64,000 bases of DNA from Planctomycetota bacterium (GCA_016709875.1 JADJLZ010000005.1:496001-560000); one strand, 5' to 3'. Positions 41,805 through 51,095 are shown, counted from the stretch's first letter. Notes: generated by a model from the letters alone, not told the origin. Program-made: numbers and translations.

Positions 41805-43079
41805 CTAGGAGCGGTAGTCCGCGTTGATGCGCACGTAGTCGGCGGAGAAGTCGCAGGTCCACGCTTCCGCGCGCGCCGATCCGACGCCGAGGTCGATGCC
41901 CAGCACGACCTCGTGATTGTTGAGCAGGTGCAGGTGCGCCGCAGGCTCATTCTCGGGGTGCGGTCTCCCGGAGGAGAAGACGTCCGCTTCGCCGATCCAG
42001 ACACGCGCCTGATTCGGGTCGAATCGAATGCCCGAACGCCCGGCGGCAGCCAGGATTCGGCCCCAATTGGGGTCGCGCCCGTGCACGGCCGTCTTCGTGA
42101 GCGGGCTCGTGGCGATTGTTCGCGCCACTTCGGCGGCTTCGCGCTCGCCGGGTGCCCCGTGGACCTGCACAGTGACGAGTCGGGTCGCGCCCTCGCCATC
42201 CGCTGCGATGCAGCGGCAGAGTTCCTGGCTCACTTCGAGGACAGCGTGTTCGAGCACGTCGTCGTGGGAGTCGCTCCAACTCGCGCGCGACTTGGGGTGG
42301 GTGGCGGCCTCGGCGTGCTGGCTGCTCCACAGCAAGAAGGTGTCATTGGGAGATGTGTCGCCGTCGACGGTCAGGCGATGGAAGCTGCGGTCCGCGATTC
42401 GCTTCAGCATCTCGCGCGGGTGGTCGTCCGCCGGTCCATCCGTGAGGACATAAGCCAGCATGGTCGCCATGTTGGGATGGATCATTCCCGATCCCTTGGC
42501 CACCCCGGTGACACGGAAGGGCGGGCCGGCCTTGTCCTCGACGGCGAGCGTGCGCACCTTCGGTACGAGGTCGGTGGTCATGATCGCGGTCGCGAAGTCG
42601 CCTAGGCCACGCTCGTTGGCGAGGTTCACGAGGCCGGGCAGCGCCTCGAGGATGCGCTCCCCAGGCAGCCGCGCGCCGATCACGCCTGTGCTCATGAAGA
42701 GCACTTCCTCGGGGGCGCAGCCCACGAGTTCCGCCAGCGCGCGCTGCACAACGCGGTTGTCCTCGATGCCTTCCTCGCCGGTCGAGCAGTTGGCGTTGCC
42801 CGAGTTGACGAGCAGCGCGCGCACCTTGCCGCCGGACTTGGCCAGGCTTTCACGCCCGACGACGACGTGTGCGCCGAGCAGTTGATTGGATGTGAACAGC
42901 GCCGCCGCGGGGTAGGCGCGGTCTGCCACGATCAGGCCGAGGTCGAGCTTGCTCTTGCGGACGCGGATCCCGCAGTGCACCGCTGAGGCGCGAAAGCCGG
43001 CAGGCAGGACGGGGCGGGCATCGCTGACGCGATTCAGGCTCGGGAGGCGGTCTTCCATGCTTCCAATCTTCGTTTCCAT
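41805..43079 (-). CDS. argJ: Bifunctional glutamate N-acetyltransferase / ornithine acetyltransferase
   Basis: ArgJ moves the acetyl group from acetylornithine back to glutamate, closing the cyclic arginine pathway; bifunctional forms can also use acetyl-CoA. The 424-residue chain shows the self-cleavage site in GMIHPNMATMLAY, with cleavage between A205 and T206 (Thr as nucleophile), plus VNSGNANCSTG, FMSTGVIG and the C-terminal HGRDPNWGRILAAAGRSG. ATG 43079, with GGAG eight bases upstream, overlaps the end of argH by 46 bases; ATG 43058 is an alternative. It is the last gene of the arginine operon. Confidence 0.95.
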   Translation of the reverse strand: METKIGSMEDRLPSLNRVSDARPVLPAGFRASAVHCGIRVRKSKLDLGLIVADRAYPAAALFTSNQLLGAHVVVGRESLAKSGGKVRALLVNSGNANCSTGEEGIEDNRVVQRALAELVGCAPEEVLFMSTGVIGARLPGERILEALPGLVNLANERGLGDFATAIMTTDLVPKVRTLAVEDKAGPPFRVTGVAKGSGMIHPNMATMLAYVLTDGPADDHPREMLKRIADRSFHRLTVDGDTSPNDTFLLWSSQHAEAATHPKSRASWSDSHDDVLEHAVLEVSQELCRCIAADGEGATRLVTVQVHGAPGEREAAEVARTIATSPLTKTAVHGRDPNWGRILAAAGRSGIRFDPNQARVWIGEADVFSSGRPHPENEPAAHLHLLNNHEVVLGIDLGVGSARAEAWTCDFSADYVRINADYRS

Positions 43080-44446
43080 TCCAGGATCTCCGTGCGCACG
43101 CGCGAGGGCGACGTGCCACCGACTTGGTTTCTGCGCTCGAGGACGGCGTCGGCGCACAGTTCGGCACGCCATTGTTCCTGCGTCACGTCCGCAAGCTCGG
43201 GGAGTTGCGCCCGCCAGGCCGGAGCCGGAAGCTCCTCGATTTCGCAGCGTGCCTCGAGCGCTGTTCGCACGACGGCGCCGGCGCGTTCGTGGGCATCGCG
43301 GAACGGAATCCCGCGCCGCACGAGCCAGTCGGCGAGGTCCGTGGCGTTGGCGTACCCGCGCGTGGATTCCGCGCGGCAGCGCTGCGTGTCGAAGCGCGCG
43401 CTGCGTACCGTGATCGCCGCCACCTCGAGGCAGCCCTCGACGGTGTCGAGCGCATCGAAAAGCAGCTCCTTGTCCTCCTGCAGGTCCTTGTCGTAGGCGA
43501 GCGGCAGGCCCTTCTGCAGCACGAGCAGCGACTGCAGCGCGCCGAGCACACGCGCGGTCTTCCCGCGCAGGAGTTCGAGCGAGTCGGGGTTCTTCTTCTG
43601 AGGCATCAGGCTCGAGCCGGTGGCCACGGCGTCCGAGAGCTCGAGCAGGCGCGATTCCTGCGAAGCGAAGAAGATCCAGTCCTCGGAGAGGCGCGAGAGG
43701 TGCACCGCCACCGTGCTGCAGGCGAAGGCAATCTCGGAAGCATGGTCGCGCGAGGCGACCGAATCGAGGCTGTTGCTCGTCGCTCCCGCGAAGCCAAGAT
43801 CGCGCGCGAGCGCCTCGCGGTCGACGGGGAAAGCGGTCCCCGCGAGCGCGCCGCTGCCGAGCGGGCAGCGGTCCATGCGCGCGACCGCATCCTGAATGCG
43901 CGTGCGGTCCCGCTCGAGCATCTCGGCGTAGGCGAGCAGATGGTGGCCGATCGTCACCGGTTGCGCGCGCTGCAGGTGCGTAAAGCCCGGCATCGGGTCG
44001 GCCGCGTGGGGCTCCGCGAGTTCGACGAGCGCACGCTGCAGGTCGACGAGGCGCTCCTCGAGCGCGGCAGCCCGGCGCTTCAAGTAGAGGCGCAGGTCCG
44101 TCGCGACCTGGTCGTTGCGCGAGCGGCCCGTATGCAGCTTGCGCGCCGGCTCGCCGATGTCGGACTTGAGTTCGCCCTCGACGTAACTGTGCACGTCCTC
44201 GGCCTGGGAGGCGGAGAAGGCCCCGGGCTGTTCCTCGAGGCGCGCGGCGAGGCGCTCGAGACCCTCGCGGATCGCGCGCTCCTCGGCAGAGTCGAGCACC
44301 TGCGCAGCGAGCAGCGCCTTGGCCCAGGCGATGCTCCCGCGGATGTCCTCGCGCCACATCCTGGAGTCGACGGCCAGGCTGCGGTTGAAGCTCTCGAAGC
44401 GCGGGTCGAGCCCGCCCGTGAAGCGTCCACCCCAGAGTTTGCTCAC
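43034..44446 (-). CDS. argH: Argininosuccinate lyase
   Basis: Last step of arginine synthesis, splitting argininosuccinate to arginine and fumarate. The 470 residues show KLWGGRF at the start, LHTGRSRNDQVATD, MPGFTHLQRAQPV, and the superfamily signature GSSLMPQKKNPD. The start is GTG 44446, overlapping the argG stop by four bases (GTGA). Its end overlaps the start of argJ. Length is standard. Confidence 0.97.
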   Translation of the reverse strand: MSKLWGGRFTGGLDPRFESFNRSLAVDSRMWREDIRGSIAWAKALLAAQVLDSAEERAIREGLERLAARLEEQPGAFSASQAEDVHSYVEGELKSDIGEPARKLHTGRSRNDQVATDLRLYLKRRAAALEERLVDLQRALVELAEPHAADPMPGFTHLQRAQPVTIGHHLLAYAEMLERDRTRIQDAVARMDRCPLGSGALAGTAFPVDREALARDLGFAGATSNSLDSVASRDHASEIAFACSTVAVHLSRLSEDWIFFASQESRLLELSDAVATGSSLMPQKKNPDSLELLRGKTARVLGALQSLLVLQKGLPLAYDKDLQEDKELLFDALDTVEGCLEVAAITVRSARFDTQRCRAESTRGYANATDLADWLVRRGIPFRDAHERAGAVVRTALEARCEIEELPAPAWRAQLPELADVTQEQWRAELCADAVLERRNQVGGTSPSRVRTEILEWKRRLEAWKTASRA

Positions 44447-45711
44447 ACGAGGACCTTGCGCGCCTTGCCGCGCGCGGCCTTCGGCTTGGAGGCCTTGCGT
44501 GCCGCGCCCGCCGCCTCGCGCTGCACCTTCGCTGCGACCATCCCGGGCAGACCGTAGAGGCGCACGAAACCGTAGCTGTCCTTGTGGTCGAAAGCCGCGC
44601 TGTCGCCGAAGGTGGCGAGGTCCTCGCGGTACAGCGAGAAGGGGCTCTTCGAAGAGAGCGCCGTGGCCGAGCCCTTGAAGAGCTTGACCGCCACGCTACC
44701 AGTGACGGTGCGCGTCGCCTGGCGGAAGAAGGCGTCCATCGACTCGCGCAGCGGCGCGAACCAGCGCCCTGTGTAGACGAGGTCGGCGTAGTCGGGCATG
44801 AGCTTCTCGCACATGCGCTGCGTGTCACGGTCGAGCGTCAGCGCACGCAGCGTGCGCAGGCCCTCGAGGATGATCGTCCCGCCGGGCGTCTCGTAGACGC
44901 CGCGCGACTTCATCCCGACCAGACGATTCTCGGTGATGTCCACGCGTCCGACGCCGTGCTTGCCACCGAGCTTGTTGAGCAGCGTCACGAGTTCGATCGC
45001 GCCCAGGCGCTTGCCATCCACGGAGACGGGCACACCCTCCTCGTAGCCGACCTCGACGATCTGCGGGCGATCGGGGGCCTTCTCGGGCGAGACCGAGAGC
45101 ATCCACACGTCGTCCGGCGGTGCGTTGGCCGGATCCTCGAGCGCGCCGCCTTCGTGGCTGATGTGCCACAGGTTGCGGTCGCGCGAGTAGATCTTCTTGC
45201 GGCTCTGCACGACCGGGATCTTGCGCTTGGCGGCGTAGTCGAGCGCGTCCTCGCGGCTCTTGATGTCCCACTCGCGCCAGGGCGCGAGGATCTTGAGCTC
45301 AGGTGCGAGCGCCATGTACGTGAGCTCGAAACGCACCTGGTCGTTTCCCTTGCCGGTGCAGCCGTGCGCCACGTAGGGCGCGCCGATCTCGAGCGCGTGC
45401 TCGACCTGCGCTTTGGCCAGGATCGGCCGCGCCATGCTGGTGCCGAGCAGATAGCGGCCCTCGTAGACCGTCATCGCGCGCAGGCAGGGCCAGACGTACT
45501 CCTCGAGGAAGGCCGTGCGCAGATCGACGACCTTGCACGCAGCAGCGCCCGAGGCGAGCGCCTTCTTCTCCAGGCCAGCGAGTTCGTCGTCGCCCTGGCC
45601 GACGTCGCAGCACAGGGCATGCACTTCGAGCGCGTAGTTCTCGCGCAGCCAGGGGATGATGATCGAGGTATCCAGACCGCCGGAGTAGGCGAGGACGACT
45701 TTGTCGGACAT
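44443..45711 (-). CDS. argG: Argininosuccinate synthase
   Basis: Joins citrulline and aspartate with ATP. The 422 residues begin with the PP-loop AYSGGLDTS, followed by THGCTGKGNDQVRFE in the form AHGCTGKGNDQVRFE, SRKKIYSRDRNLWHIS, and GRVDITENRLVGMKSRGVYETPGG. The last 25 residues are a basic A/K/R tail beyond the normal end. The ATG is 42 bases after the argF stop; argH overlaps its stop. Confidence 0.97.
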   Translation of the reverse strand: MSDKVVLAYSGGLDTSIIIPWLRENYALEVHALCCDVGQGDDELAGLEKKALASGAAACKVVDLRTAFLEEYVWPCLRAMTVYEGRYLLGTSMARPILAKAQVEHALEIGAPYVAHGCTGKGNDQVRFELTYMALAPELKILAPWREWDIKSREDALDYAAKRKIPVVQSRKKIYSRDRNLWHISHEGGALEDPANAPPDDVWMLSVSPEKAPDRPQIVEVGYEEGVPVSVDGKRLGAIELVTLLNKLGGKHGVGRVDITENRLVGMKSRGVYETPGGTIILEGLRTLRALTLDRDTQRMCEKLMPDYADLVYTGRWFAPLRESMDAFFRQATRTVTGSVAVKLFKGSATALSSKSPFSLYREDLATFGDSAAFDHKDSYGFVRLYGLPGMVAAKVQREAAGAARKASKPKAARGKARKVLV

Positions 45712-45753
45712 GTGCGTGGCTTTCGGTTCGAGCGGTGGGGGATTCGGGGCGGC

Positions 45754-46710
45754 TCAGCTCTTGCCCATCAGCAGGGCGAGCACGGCCTTCTGGACGTGGA
45801 GGCGGTTCTCAGCGATGTCGTAGACGATCGACTGCGGGCCGTCGATCACGCCGGAGGTGACCTCGTGGCCGCGGTGCGCGGGCAGGCAGTGCATGAAGAG
45901 CGCGTCCGGCTTGGCGAGCGCCATCAGTTCCTCGTCCACGCGGTAGTCGTGGAAGATGTTGGCGCGCTCCTCGGTCTCGTCCTCCTGGCCCATGCTGGCC
46001 CAGACGTCGGTGTAGACTGCATCGGCGCCACGCACGCCGCGCTCGGCATCGTTCAGGATCTGGATGTCGGCGCCGGACTCGCGCGCGACGAGCATCGCCT
46101 CGCTGACCACGCGCGCGTTGGGCTCGTAGCCCTCGGGCGTGCAGACCGTGATGTGCGTCCCGAGCAGCGCCGCAACGTGCACGAGCGAGTGGCAGGTGTT
46201 GTTGCCGTCGCCGACATAGACGAGCTTGCGGCCCTTGACCGAGCTCCACTTCTCCGTGAGCGTGTAGAAGTCCGCCAGCGCCTGGCAGGGGTGCAGGAAG
46301 TCGGACAGCCCGTTGATCACGGGGATCTCGCAGTTCGCAGCGAGCTCCTCGAGCACGCGGTGCTTGAAGGTGCGTGCGACGATGCCGTGCACCCAGCGTT
46401 CGAGGTTGCGCGCCATGTCCTTGACCGATTCGCGCGCCCCCAGGCGCACGTCGCGGTGGTCCATGAACACGGCACTGCCGCCGAGCTCCTGGATGCCGAT
46501 GTCGAAGGTGAAGCGCGTGCGCAGCGAGTCCTTCTCGAAGATCATCGCCAGGCGCTTCCCGCGCAGGAGGTCCGAGTACGCGCCGCGGTCGGCCTTGAGC
46601 ACGCGTGTGGCGTCGAAGATCGTGTCGACGTCGCCGGGGCCGAGCTGCGCGATCGAGAGCAGATCCGGCACCGAAGCGTGCCGGCGAGGTCGAGCGCTGG
46701 ATCGCATCAT
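45754..46710 (-). CDS. argF: Ornithine carbamoyltransferase
   Basis: Makes citrulline from ornithine and carbamoyl phosphate. The 318 residues carry the carbamoyl-phosphate site SLRTRFTF (S62-R66), the HPCQALAD motif and the ornithine-side FMHCLPAHRGHEV. N-acetylornithine transcarbamylases differ around these sites, and the standard HCLP supports ArgF. The N-terminus has about ten extra basic residues. ATG 46710 is 30 bases after the repaired argD stop; no strong ribosome binding site is seen, so coupling to argD translation may matter. Confidence 0.95.
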   Translation of the reverse strand: MMRSSARPRRHASVPDLLSIAQLGPGDVDTIFDATRVLKADRGAYSDLLRGKRLAMIFEKDSLRTRFTFDIGIQELGGSAVFMDHRDVRLGARESVKDMARNLERWVHGIVARTFKHRVLEELAANCEIPVINGLSDFLHPCQALADFYTLTEKWSSVKGRKLVYVGDGNNTCHSLVHVAALLGTHITVCTPEGYEPNARVVSEAMLVARESGADIQILNDAERGVRGADAVYTDVWASMGQEDETEERANIFHDYRVDEELMALAKPDALFMHCLPAHRGHEVTSGVIDGPQSIVYDIAENRLHVQKAVLALLMGKS

Positions 46711-46740
46711 GTCGGCTCGGGACGAAAGCCGCCGCGCGGC

Positions 46741-47904
46741 TCAGAGGTCGCGAGCGGCGCGCGCAGTCCAGGCCCTGCGCGATCTCGTCCTGCGTGATGA
46801 CGTACGGAGGGAGCAGGCGCAGCACGTCGCTGCCGGCGCGGTTGGTGAGCAGCCCGGTCTGGAACAGCGTCTTCTGCAGCGCCTCGGCGCCGCGTTCCAG
46901 GCGCAGGCCCTGCATCAGCCCCAGGCCGCGCACCTCGCTCACGACGGCGAACTCGCGCTGCAGACCGGCGAGCCCGGCGGAGAGCTGCGCGCCGCGCGCG
47001 CGCACGTTTTCCAGCAGTCCGTGCTGCTCGATCTCGTCGAGGAAGCACAGCGCGCCGCGGCACACGAGCGGCCCGCCGGCGAAGGTCGAGCCGTGGTCGC
47101 CGGGCACGAGCGTGCCCGCGAGCGCCTTCGAAACGACCGCCGCGCCCATCGGCAGGCCCGCGGCGATCGGCTTGGCGAGCGTGACGATATCCGGGCACGA
47201 CGCCAGCGTGTTGGGCGGCGAGGAAGCGACCGGTGCGACCGCTGCCGCACTGCACCTCGTCGTGGACGAGAAGCGTGCCGGTTTCGGTCGTGAGCGCGCG
47301 CGCGGCGCGCAGGTAGTCCGGATCGAGAACGCGCACGCCCGACTCGCCCTGGATCGGCTCGAGAATCAGCGCTGCATGCGTGCGCGTGCGCGCAGCGCTG
47401 CTCGAGCGCCTGGAGGTCGTTTGCCGGTACGAACTCGACGCCCGGGACGAGCGGCTCGAAGGGCTCGCGGTACTTGGCCGTGTGCGTCACGGAGAGCGCG
47501 CCCATGGTGCGGCCGTGGAAGCTGCCCTCGAGCGCGACGAAGCCGGTGCGAGCGGGCTGGCCGACCACGCGCTGGTGCTTGCGGGAGATCTTGAGCGCCG
47601 CTTCGACTGCCTCGGTGCCGCTGTTGGTGAAGAACACGGCCTCCAGCCCGCACAGGCGCGTGACGCGTTCCGCGACCTCTTCGGTGTACGGATGGCGGAA
47701 CAGGTTGCTCGTGTGGATCAGGCGGCCGAGCTGGTCGCTGAGCTCCGCCACCATGCGCGGGTGCGCGTGGCCCAGAGCCGAGACGGCGATGCCGCCCAGG
47801 AAATCGAGCCACTCGCGGCCTTCCGCGTCCCACAGGCGCGCGCCGCGTCCGCGCACGAAGATTTCGTCGGCGCGCAGGTAGGTGGAGAGGACGTGTTCAT
47901 CCAT
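46741..47904 (-). pseudogene. argD: Acetylornithine aminotransferase, interrupted by three frameshifts
   Basis: The PLP enzyme that makes acetylornithine. Its pieces lie in three frames. Piece one (47904 to about 47385) runs from EHVLSTYLRADEIFVRG through FTNSGTEAVEAALKISRKHQ. Piece two (about 47375-47195) reads ALILEPIQGESG and LLVHDEVQCGSGRTGRF. Piece three (about 47195-46770) holds VTLAKPIAAGLPMGAA with the PLP lysine and STFAGGPLVC. A last shift gives RAARDL and a stop at 46741. Each junction is repaired by removing one base (near 47382, 47192 and 46767). The repaired length, about 387 residues, fits ArgD, and no other residue block is lost. It may be decaying, or the sequence has errors here. 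It begins 8 bases inside the argB end. Confidence 0.8.
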
Positions 47905-48712
47905 GGGTTGCGTACTCCGCCTGAAAGAGCGTGCCGACGGCCGCATCGAGCGCGCGCAGCACGCAGTCGGGCCCCGCAGCCGGCGCGATCTTGACCAGAG
48001 CGCCCGGGTGCGAGGCGAGCGCCTCGAGCGCCGCCTCGACCTTGGGGAGCATGCCGCCCGCGATCACGCCCGACTCGCGCAGGCGCGCGCACTCGGCCGG
48101 GCTGAGCAGCGGGAGGCGCTGCTTGTGCGCGTCGAGCACCGCGGGCACGTCGGTCAGGAACAGGATCGCGTCGCAGCGCAGCGCGGCGCCCAGCGGACCG
48201 GCCGCCATGTCCGCGTTGATGTTGTAGAAGTGCGCGTCGGGGCCGTCGCAGCCGCGCGCGAGCGCTGCGGTCGTCGCGATCACCGGCACGAAGCCGCCGG
48301 CGAGCAGCGTGTCGACGAGGCGCCGGTCGACCGTGTGCACGCGGCCGACGTAGCCGAGCTCGACGCCGGGCAATTGCAGCGCCTGCGCGCCGAAGGATCC
48401 GCCGTCGGCGCCGCACAGTCCGACCGCGTCGAGCCCCTGCGCGCCCAGCGCGGCGACGAGCGCCTTGTTGACACTGCCGGAGAGCACCGCCAGAACGACC
48501 TCGGCCGTCTGCGCATCCGTGACGCGCAGGCCCTGGTGGTACTGCTCGGGCAGGCCCAGGCGCCGCACGAGATCGCGGATCTGGTTTCCGCCGCCGTGCA
48601 CGACGACCAGTTCGTGGCCCGCCGCGCGCGCGCGTCCCAGCGCCCGCGCGAGTTCCGCGCGCGCCGCGGGCTGCTCGAGCTGCGCGCCGCCGATCTTGAC
48701 CAGCAGCTTCAC
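47897..48712 (-). CDS. argB: Acetylglutamate kinase
   Basis: Phosphorylates N-acetylglutamate, usually the step inhibited by arginine. The 271 residues start at GTG 48712 (VKLLVKIGGAQ), which overlaps the argC stop by four bases. Family marks are KIGGA, VVVHGGGNQI, LSGSVNKALVAAL and YNINADMAAG. The N-terminal helix that makes arginine-sensitive hexamers is absent, so feedback inhibition by arginine may be weak or absent; that is inference. Confidence 0.95.
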   Translation of the reverse strand: MKLLVKIGGAQLEQPAARAELARALGRARAAGHELVVVHGGGNQIRDLVRRLGLPEQYHQGLRVTDAQTAEVVLAVLSGSVNKALVAALGAQGLDAVGLCGADGGSFGAQALQLPGVELGYVGRVHTVDRRLVDTLLAGGFVPVIATTAALARGCDGPDAHFYNINADMAAGPLGAALRCDAILFLTDVPAVLDAHKQRLPLLSPAECARLRESGVIAGGMLPKVEAALEALASHPGALVKIAPAAGPDCVLRALDAAVGTLFQAEYATHG

Positions 48713-49692
48713 GCGAGTCCCGCCGCCTCCTCGAGCCCGAGCGCGAGGTTCATGTTCTGCAGCGCCTGGCCGGAGGCGCCCTTCAGGAGGTTGTCGATCA
48801 CCGAGACGAGCACCATGCGGTCCCCGCATTCGCCGACCGCGACGTGGCATTCATTGGTGTTTTGCACGCCGCGCAATTCGGGCAGCCCGCGCTCGAAGAC
48901 GCGCACGAAGCGCTCGCCCGCGTAGCGCTCGCGCAGGCAGTCGCGCAGCGTCTGCGCCTTCACGCCAGGCGCGGGCGCGAGGTAGATCGTCGAGAGGATG
49001 CCGCGGAAGACGGGCAGCAGGTGCGGCACGAAGACGAGCTTCTCGGTGCCCGCGTGCAGCCGGATCTCCGGCTGGTGGCGGTGATTCCCGATCGCGTAGG
49101 CGAGGAAGTTCTCGTGGCTGTTGCCGAAGTGGGTGCGCGCGCTCGGTGTCTTGCCCGCGCCCGAGACGCCGCTCTTGCTGTCGCACACGATCGTCTCCTG
49201 AGGCGCGACGAGGCCCGCCTCGAGCAGCGGCCGCAACGCGAGCAGGATCGAGGTCGGGTAGCAGCCGGGGTTCGCCACGAGGCGCGCCCCGTGCAGGCGC
49301 TCGCGCGCGAGTTCGGTCAGGCCGTAGACCGCCTGCGGCAGGAGCTGCGGCGCGGGGTGTTCGTGCGCGTAGTGCGCGCGGTACAGGGCGGGGTCGGGCA
49401 GGCGGAAGTCCGCGGAGAGGTCGACCACGTGCTTGCCGAGCTCCAGACAGCGCTGCGCGAGCGGCGCCGAGGTGCCGTGCGGCGTGCACAGGAAGACGCC
49501 GTCGCACTCCTCGACGCGCTTCCAGTCGAGCGCCTCGATCTCGGGCTCGCTCTCGAGATCGGGCACGTCGGCGCTCGCGCCCTCGCGCGCGCTGGCGAAG
49601 ACGTGCAGCTCGAGCGCGGGATGGCGCGCGAGCAGGCGCTGCAGCTCCCGGCCGGTGTAGCCGGAGGCTCCCAGGACGGCGGCGCGCTTCAT
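48709..49692 (-). CDS. argC: N-acetyl-gamma-glutamyl-phosphate reductase
   Basis: Reduces acetylglutamyl phosphate with NADPH. The 327 residues begin AAVLGASGYTGRELQRLL (Rossmann GxxGxxG) and contain the catalytic cysteine in VANPGCYPTS and the His region HQPEIRLHAG. ATG 49692 overlaps the argR stop by four bases. It is the first enzyme gene of the operon, in the order argR-argC-argB. Confidence 0.96.
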   Translation of the reverse strand: MKRAAVLGASGYTGRELQRLLARHPALELHVFASAREGASADVPDLESEPEIEALDWKRVEECDGVFLCTPHGTSAPLAQRCLELGKHVVDLSADFRLPDPALYRAHYAHEHPAPQLLPQAVYGLTELARERLHGARLVANPGCYPTSILLALRPLLEAGLVAPQETIVCDSKSGVSGAGKTPSARTHFGNSHENFLAYAIGNHRHQPEIRLHAGTEKLVFVPHLLPVFRGILSTIYLAPAPGVKAQTLRDCLRERYAGERFVRVFERGLPELRGVQNTNECHVAVGECGDRMVLVSVIDNLLKGASGQALQNMNLALGLEEAAGLA

Positions 49693-50189
49693 CGGCGCTT
49701 GGCTCCCTCGCGCAGTTCGTTCAGTTTGCGCACCACCCCACGCGCAGCCGGCGCGCTGCGGGCGATGACGAGGATCGTGTCGTCGCCTTCGATCGTGCCC
49801 AGCACCTCGTTCCAGCCGGCCTTGTCGAGCGCCACGGCGAGCGGACCGGCGGCGCCCACCGGAGTCTTGACCACCACCTGGTTGCCGGCGGCGACGGCGG
49901 AGCTCATCCAGCCCTGGACGGCCACGTAGAGCGCCAGGCTGGCGTCCGCCTCGGCGGGGGGCACGGAGGTCGGCAGCTCGTAGCCGTTCGGGCCCTTGAG
50001 CAGGCCCATGTCGCGCAGGTCGCGCGAGAGCGTGGCCTGATTCACCTCGATGCCGCTCTTGCCCAGGAGTTCCGCCAGCTCGGACTGGCTGTGGACGTGG
50101 CGCGCGCGGACCAGCTCGGCGATGCGCGCGCGGCGTTCTTCCCGAGAGGAGAGGCGCGGGTCCTGGGTGCTGCGGGGAGGCTTGAGCAT
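49689..50189 (-). CDS. argR: Arginine repressor ArgR
   Basis: A 166-residue arginine-responsive regulator. Residues about 15-80 form the winged helix (RIAELVRARHVHSQSELAELLGKSGIEVNQATLSRDLRDMGLLK), and residues about 95-166 the hexamer and arginine-binding domain (TPVGAAGPLAVALDKAGWNEVLGTIEGDDTILVI), with GTIEGDDT as the signature. It heads the arginine operon. ATG 50189 falls in a palindrome and has no Shine-Dalgarno; with the candidate promoter close upstream, the mRNA leader would be very short. A start at 50213 is possible. Confidence 0.93.
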   Translation of the reverse strand: MLKPPRSTQDPRLSSREERRARIAELVRARHVHSQSELAELLGKSGIEVNQATLSRDLRDMGLLKGPNGYELPTSVPPAEADASLALYVAVQGWMSSAVAAGNQVVVKTPVGAAGPLAVALDKAGWNEVLGTIEGDDTILVIARSAPAARGVVRKLNELREGAKRR

Positions 50190-50240
50190 AGAATATGCTT
50201 TTGTGTGCAACATTATGCATGGCGCCAGGGTGCCGGGCAA
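50185..50240 (-). promoter_or_regulatory. Promoter and probable ArgR operator of the arginine operon
   Basis: On the reverse strand TTGCCC (50240-50235) is 17 bases from CATAAT (50217-50212), a good sigma-70 spacing. Just downstream, AGCATA-GAA-TATGCT (50185-50199) is a perfect 15-base palindrome that spans the argR start codon. ArgR boxes are AT-rich palindromes of 18 bases; this differs in detail but its position suits autoregulation. Confidence 0.55.
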
Positions 50241-50336
50241 GCGCCGCGTGCCTTTTTTCTTTCCTCGCGACCGAGCTTGAAGGCCGCTCATCCGTTCGGG
50301 TAGGAGTGCCGCCCCCCCCATGCGAGCGGAGCCCAC

Positions 50337-51095
50337 GTGAGCGAAATCTTCACCGCCGAGAACCTGATCGCCCTGTGCACGCTCTCGCTGCTCGAGATCG
50401 TGCTGGGGATCGACAACATCGTCTTCCTCTCGATCCTCTCGGCCAAACTACCGCCCGAGCAGCGCGCCAAGGGCCGCCGCGTGGGCCTGGCGCTCGCCAT
50501 GCTGATGCGCATCGGCCTGCTGCTCTCGCTGAGCTGGGTGATGCGCCTGGTCGAGCCGCTCTTCTCGCCCTTCGGTCACTCGCTCTCGGGCCGCGACTTG
50601 ATCCTTCTCGGCGGAGGGCTGTTCCTGATCGGGAAGGCGACCTTCGAGATCCACGAGCGCCTCGAGGGGCCCGAGCACGGCCCGATCGCGAAGGGCGGCC
50701 ACGCGAGCTTCCGCAGCATCATCGTGCAGATCATGCTGCTCGACATCATCTTCTCGCTCGACTCCGTGATCACCGCGGTGGGCATGGCGCAGCACCTGTG
50801 GGTGATGATCACGGCCGTGGTCCTGGCGGTCGGCGCGATGATGCTCTTCGCGGGCGCGGTGGGGGAGTTCGTCGAGCGCCACCCGACGATCAAGGTCCTC
50901 GCACTCTCGTTCCTGATCCTGATCGGCGTGATGCTGGTGGCCGAGGGCCTCGGCCAGCACATCGAAAAAGGCTACGTCTATTTTGCCATGGCTTTCTCGC
51001 TGGGAGTCGAGCTGCTCAACCTGCGCATGCGCCGCGGCGCGAAGCCCATGCAGCTGCGCGGGCCTGGATTTTCCGGTGAGGACGGGGAGGCTTGA
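50337..51095 (+). CDS. TerC family integral membrane protein
   Basis: A 252-residue protein with about seven membrane segments. LEIVLGIDNIVFLSIL near residue 19-34 and LDIIFSLDSVITAVGMA near 140-156 are the two TerC signature repeats with acidic residues in the membrane. Family members are linked to tellurite resistance and to metal (manganese) export for secreted proteins; the role here is not certain. The start is GTG 50337, five bases after GGAG. Its stop overlaps the next start (TTGA). Confidence 0.92.
   Translation: MSEIFTAENLIALCTLSLLEIVLGIDNIVFLSILSAKLPPEQRAKGRRVGLALAMLMRIGLLLSLSWVMRLVEPLFSPFGHSLSGRDLILLGGGLFLIGKATFEIHERLEGPEHGPIAKGGHASFRSIIVQIMLLDIIFSLDSVITAVGMAQHLWVMITAVVLAVGAMMLFAGAVGEFVERHPTIKVLALSFLILIGVMLVAEGLGQHIEKGYVYFAMAFSLGVELLNLRMRRGAKPMQLRGPGFSGEDGEA

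Noticed and set aside
41486..41827. Possible 113-codon gene after the rRNA terminator
   Set aside because: No ribosome binding site, no recognisable protein features, and its end runs into argJ.
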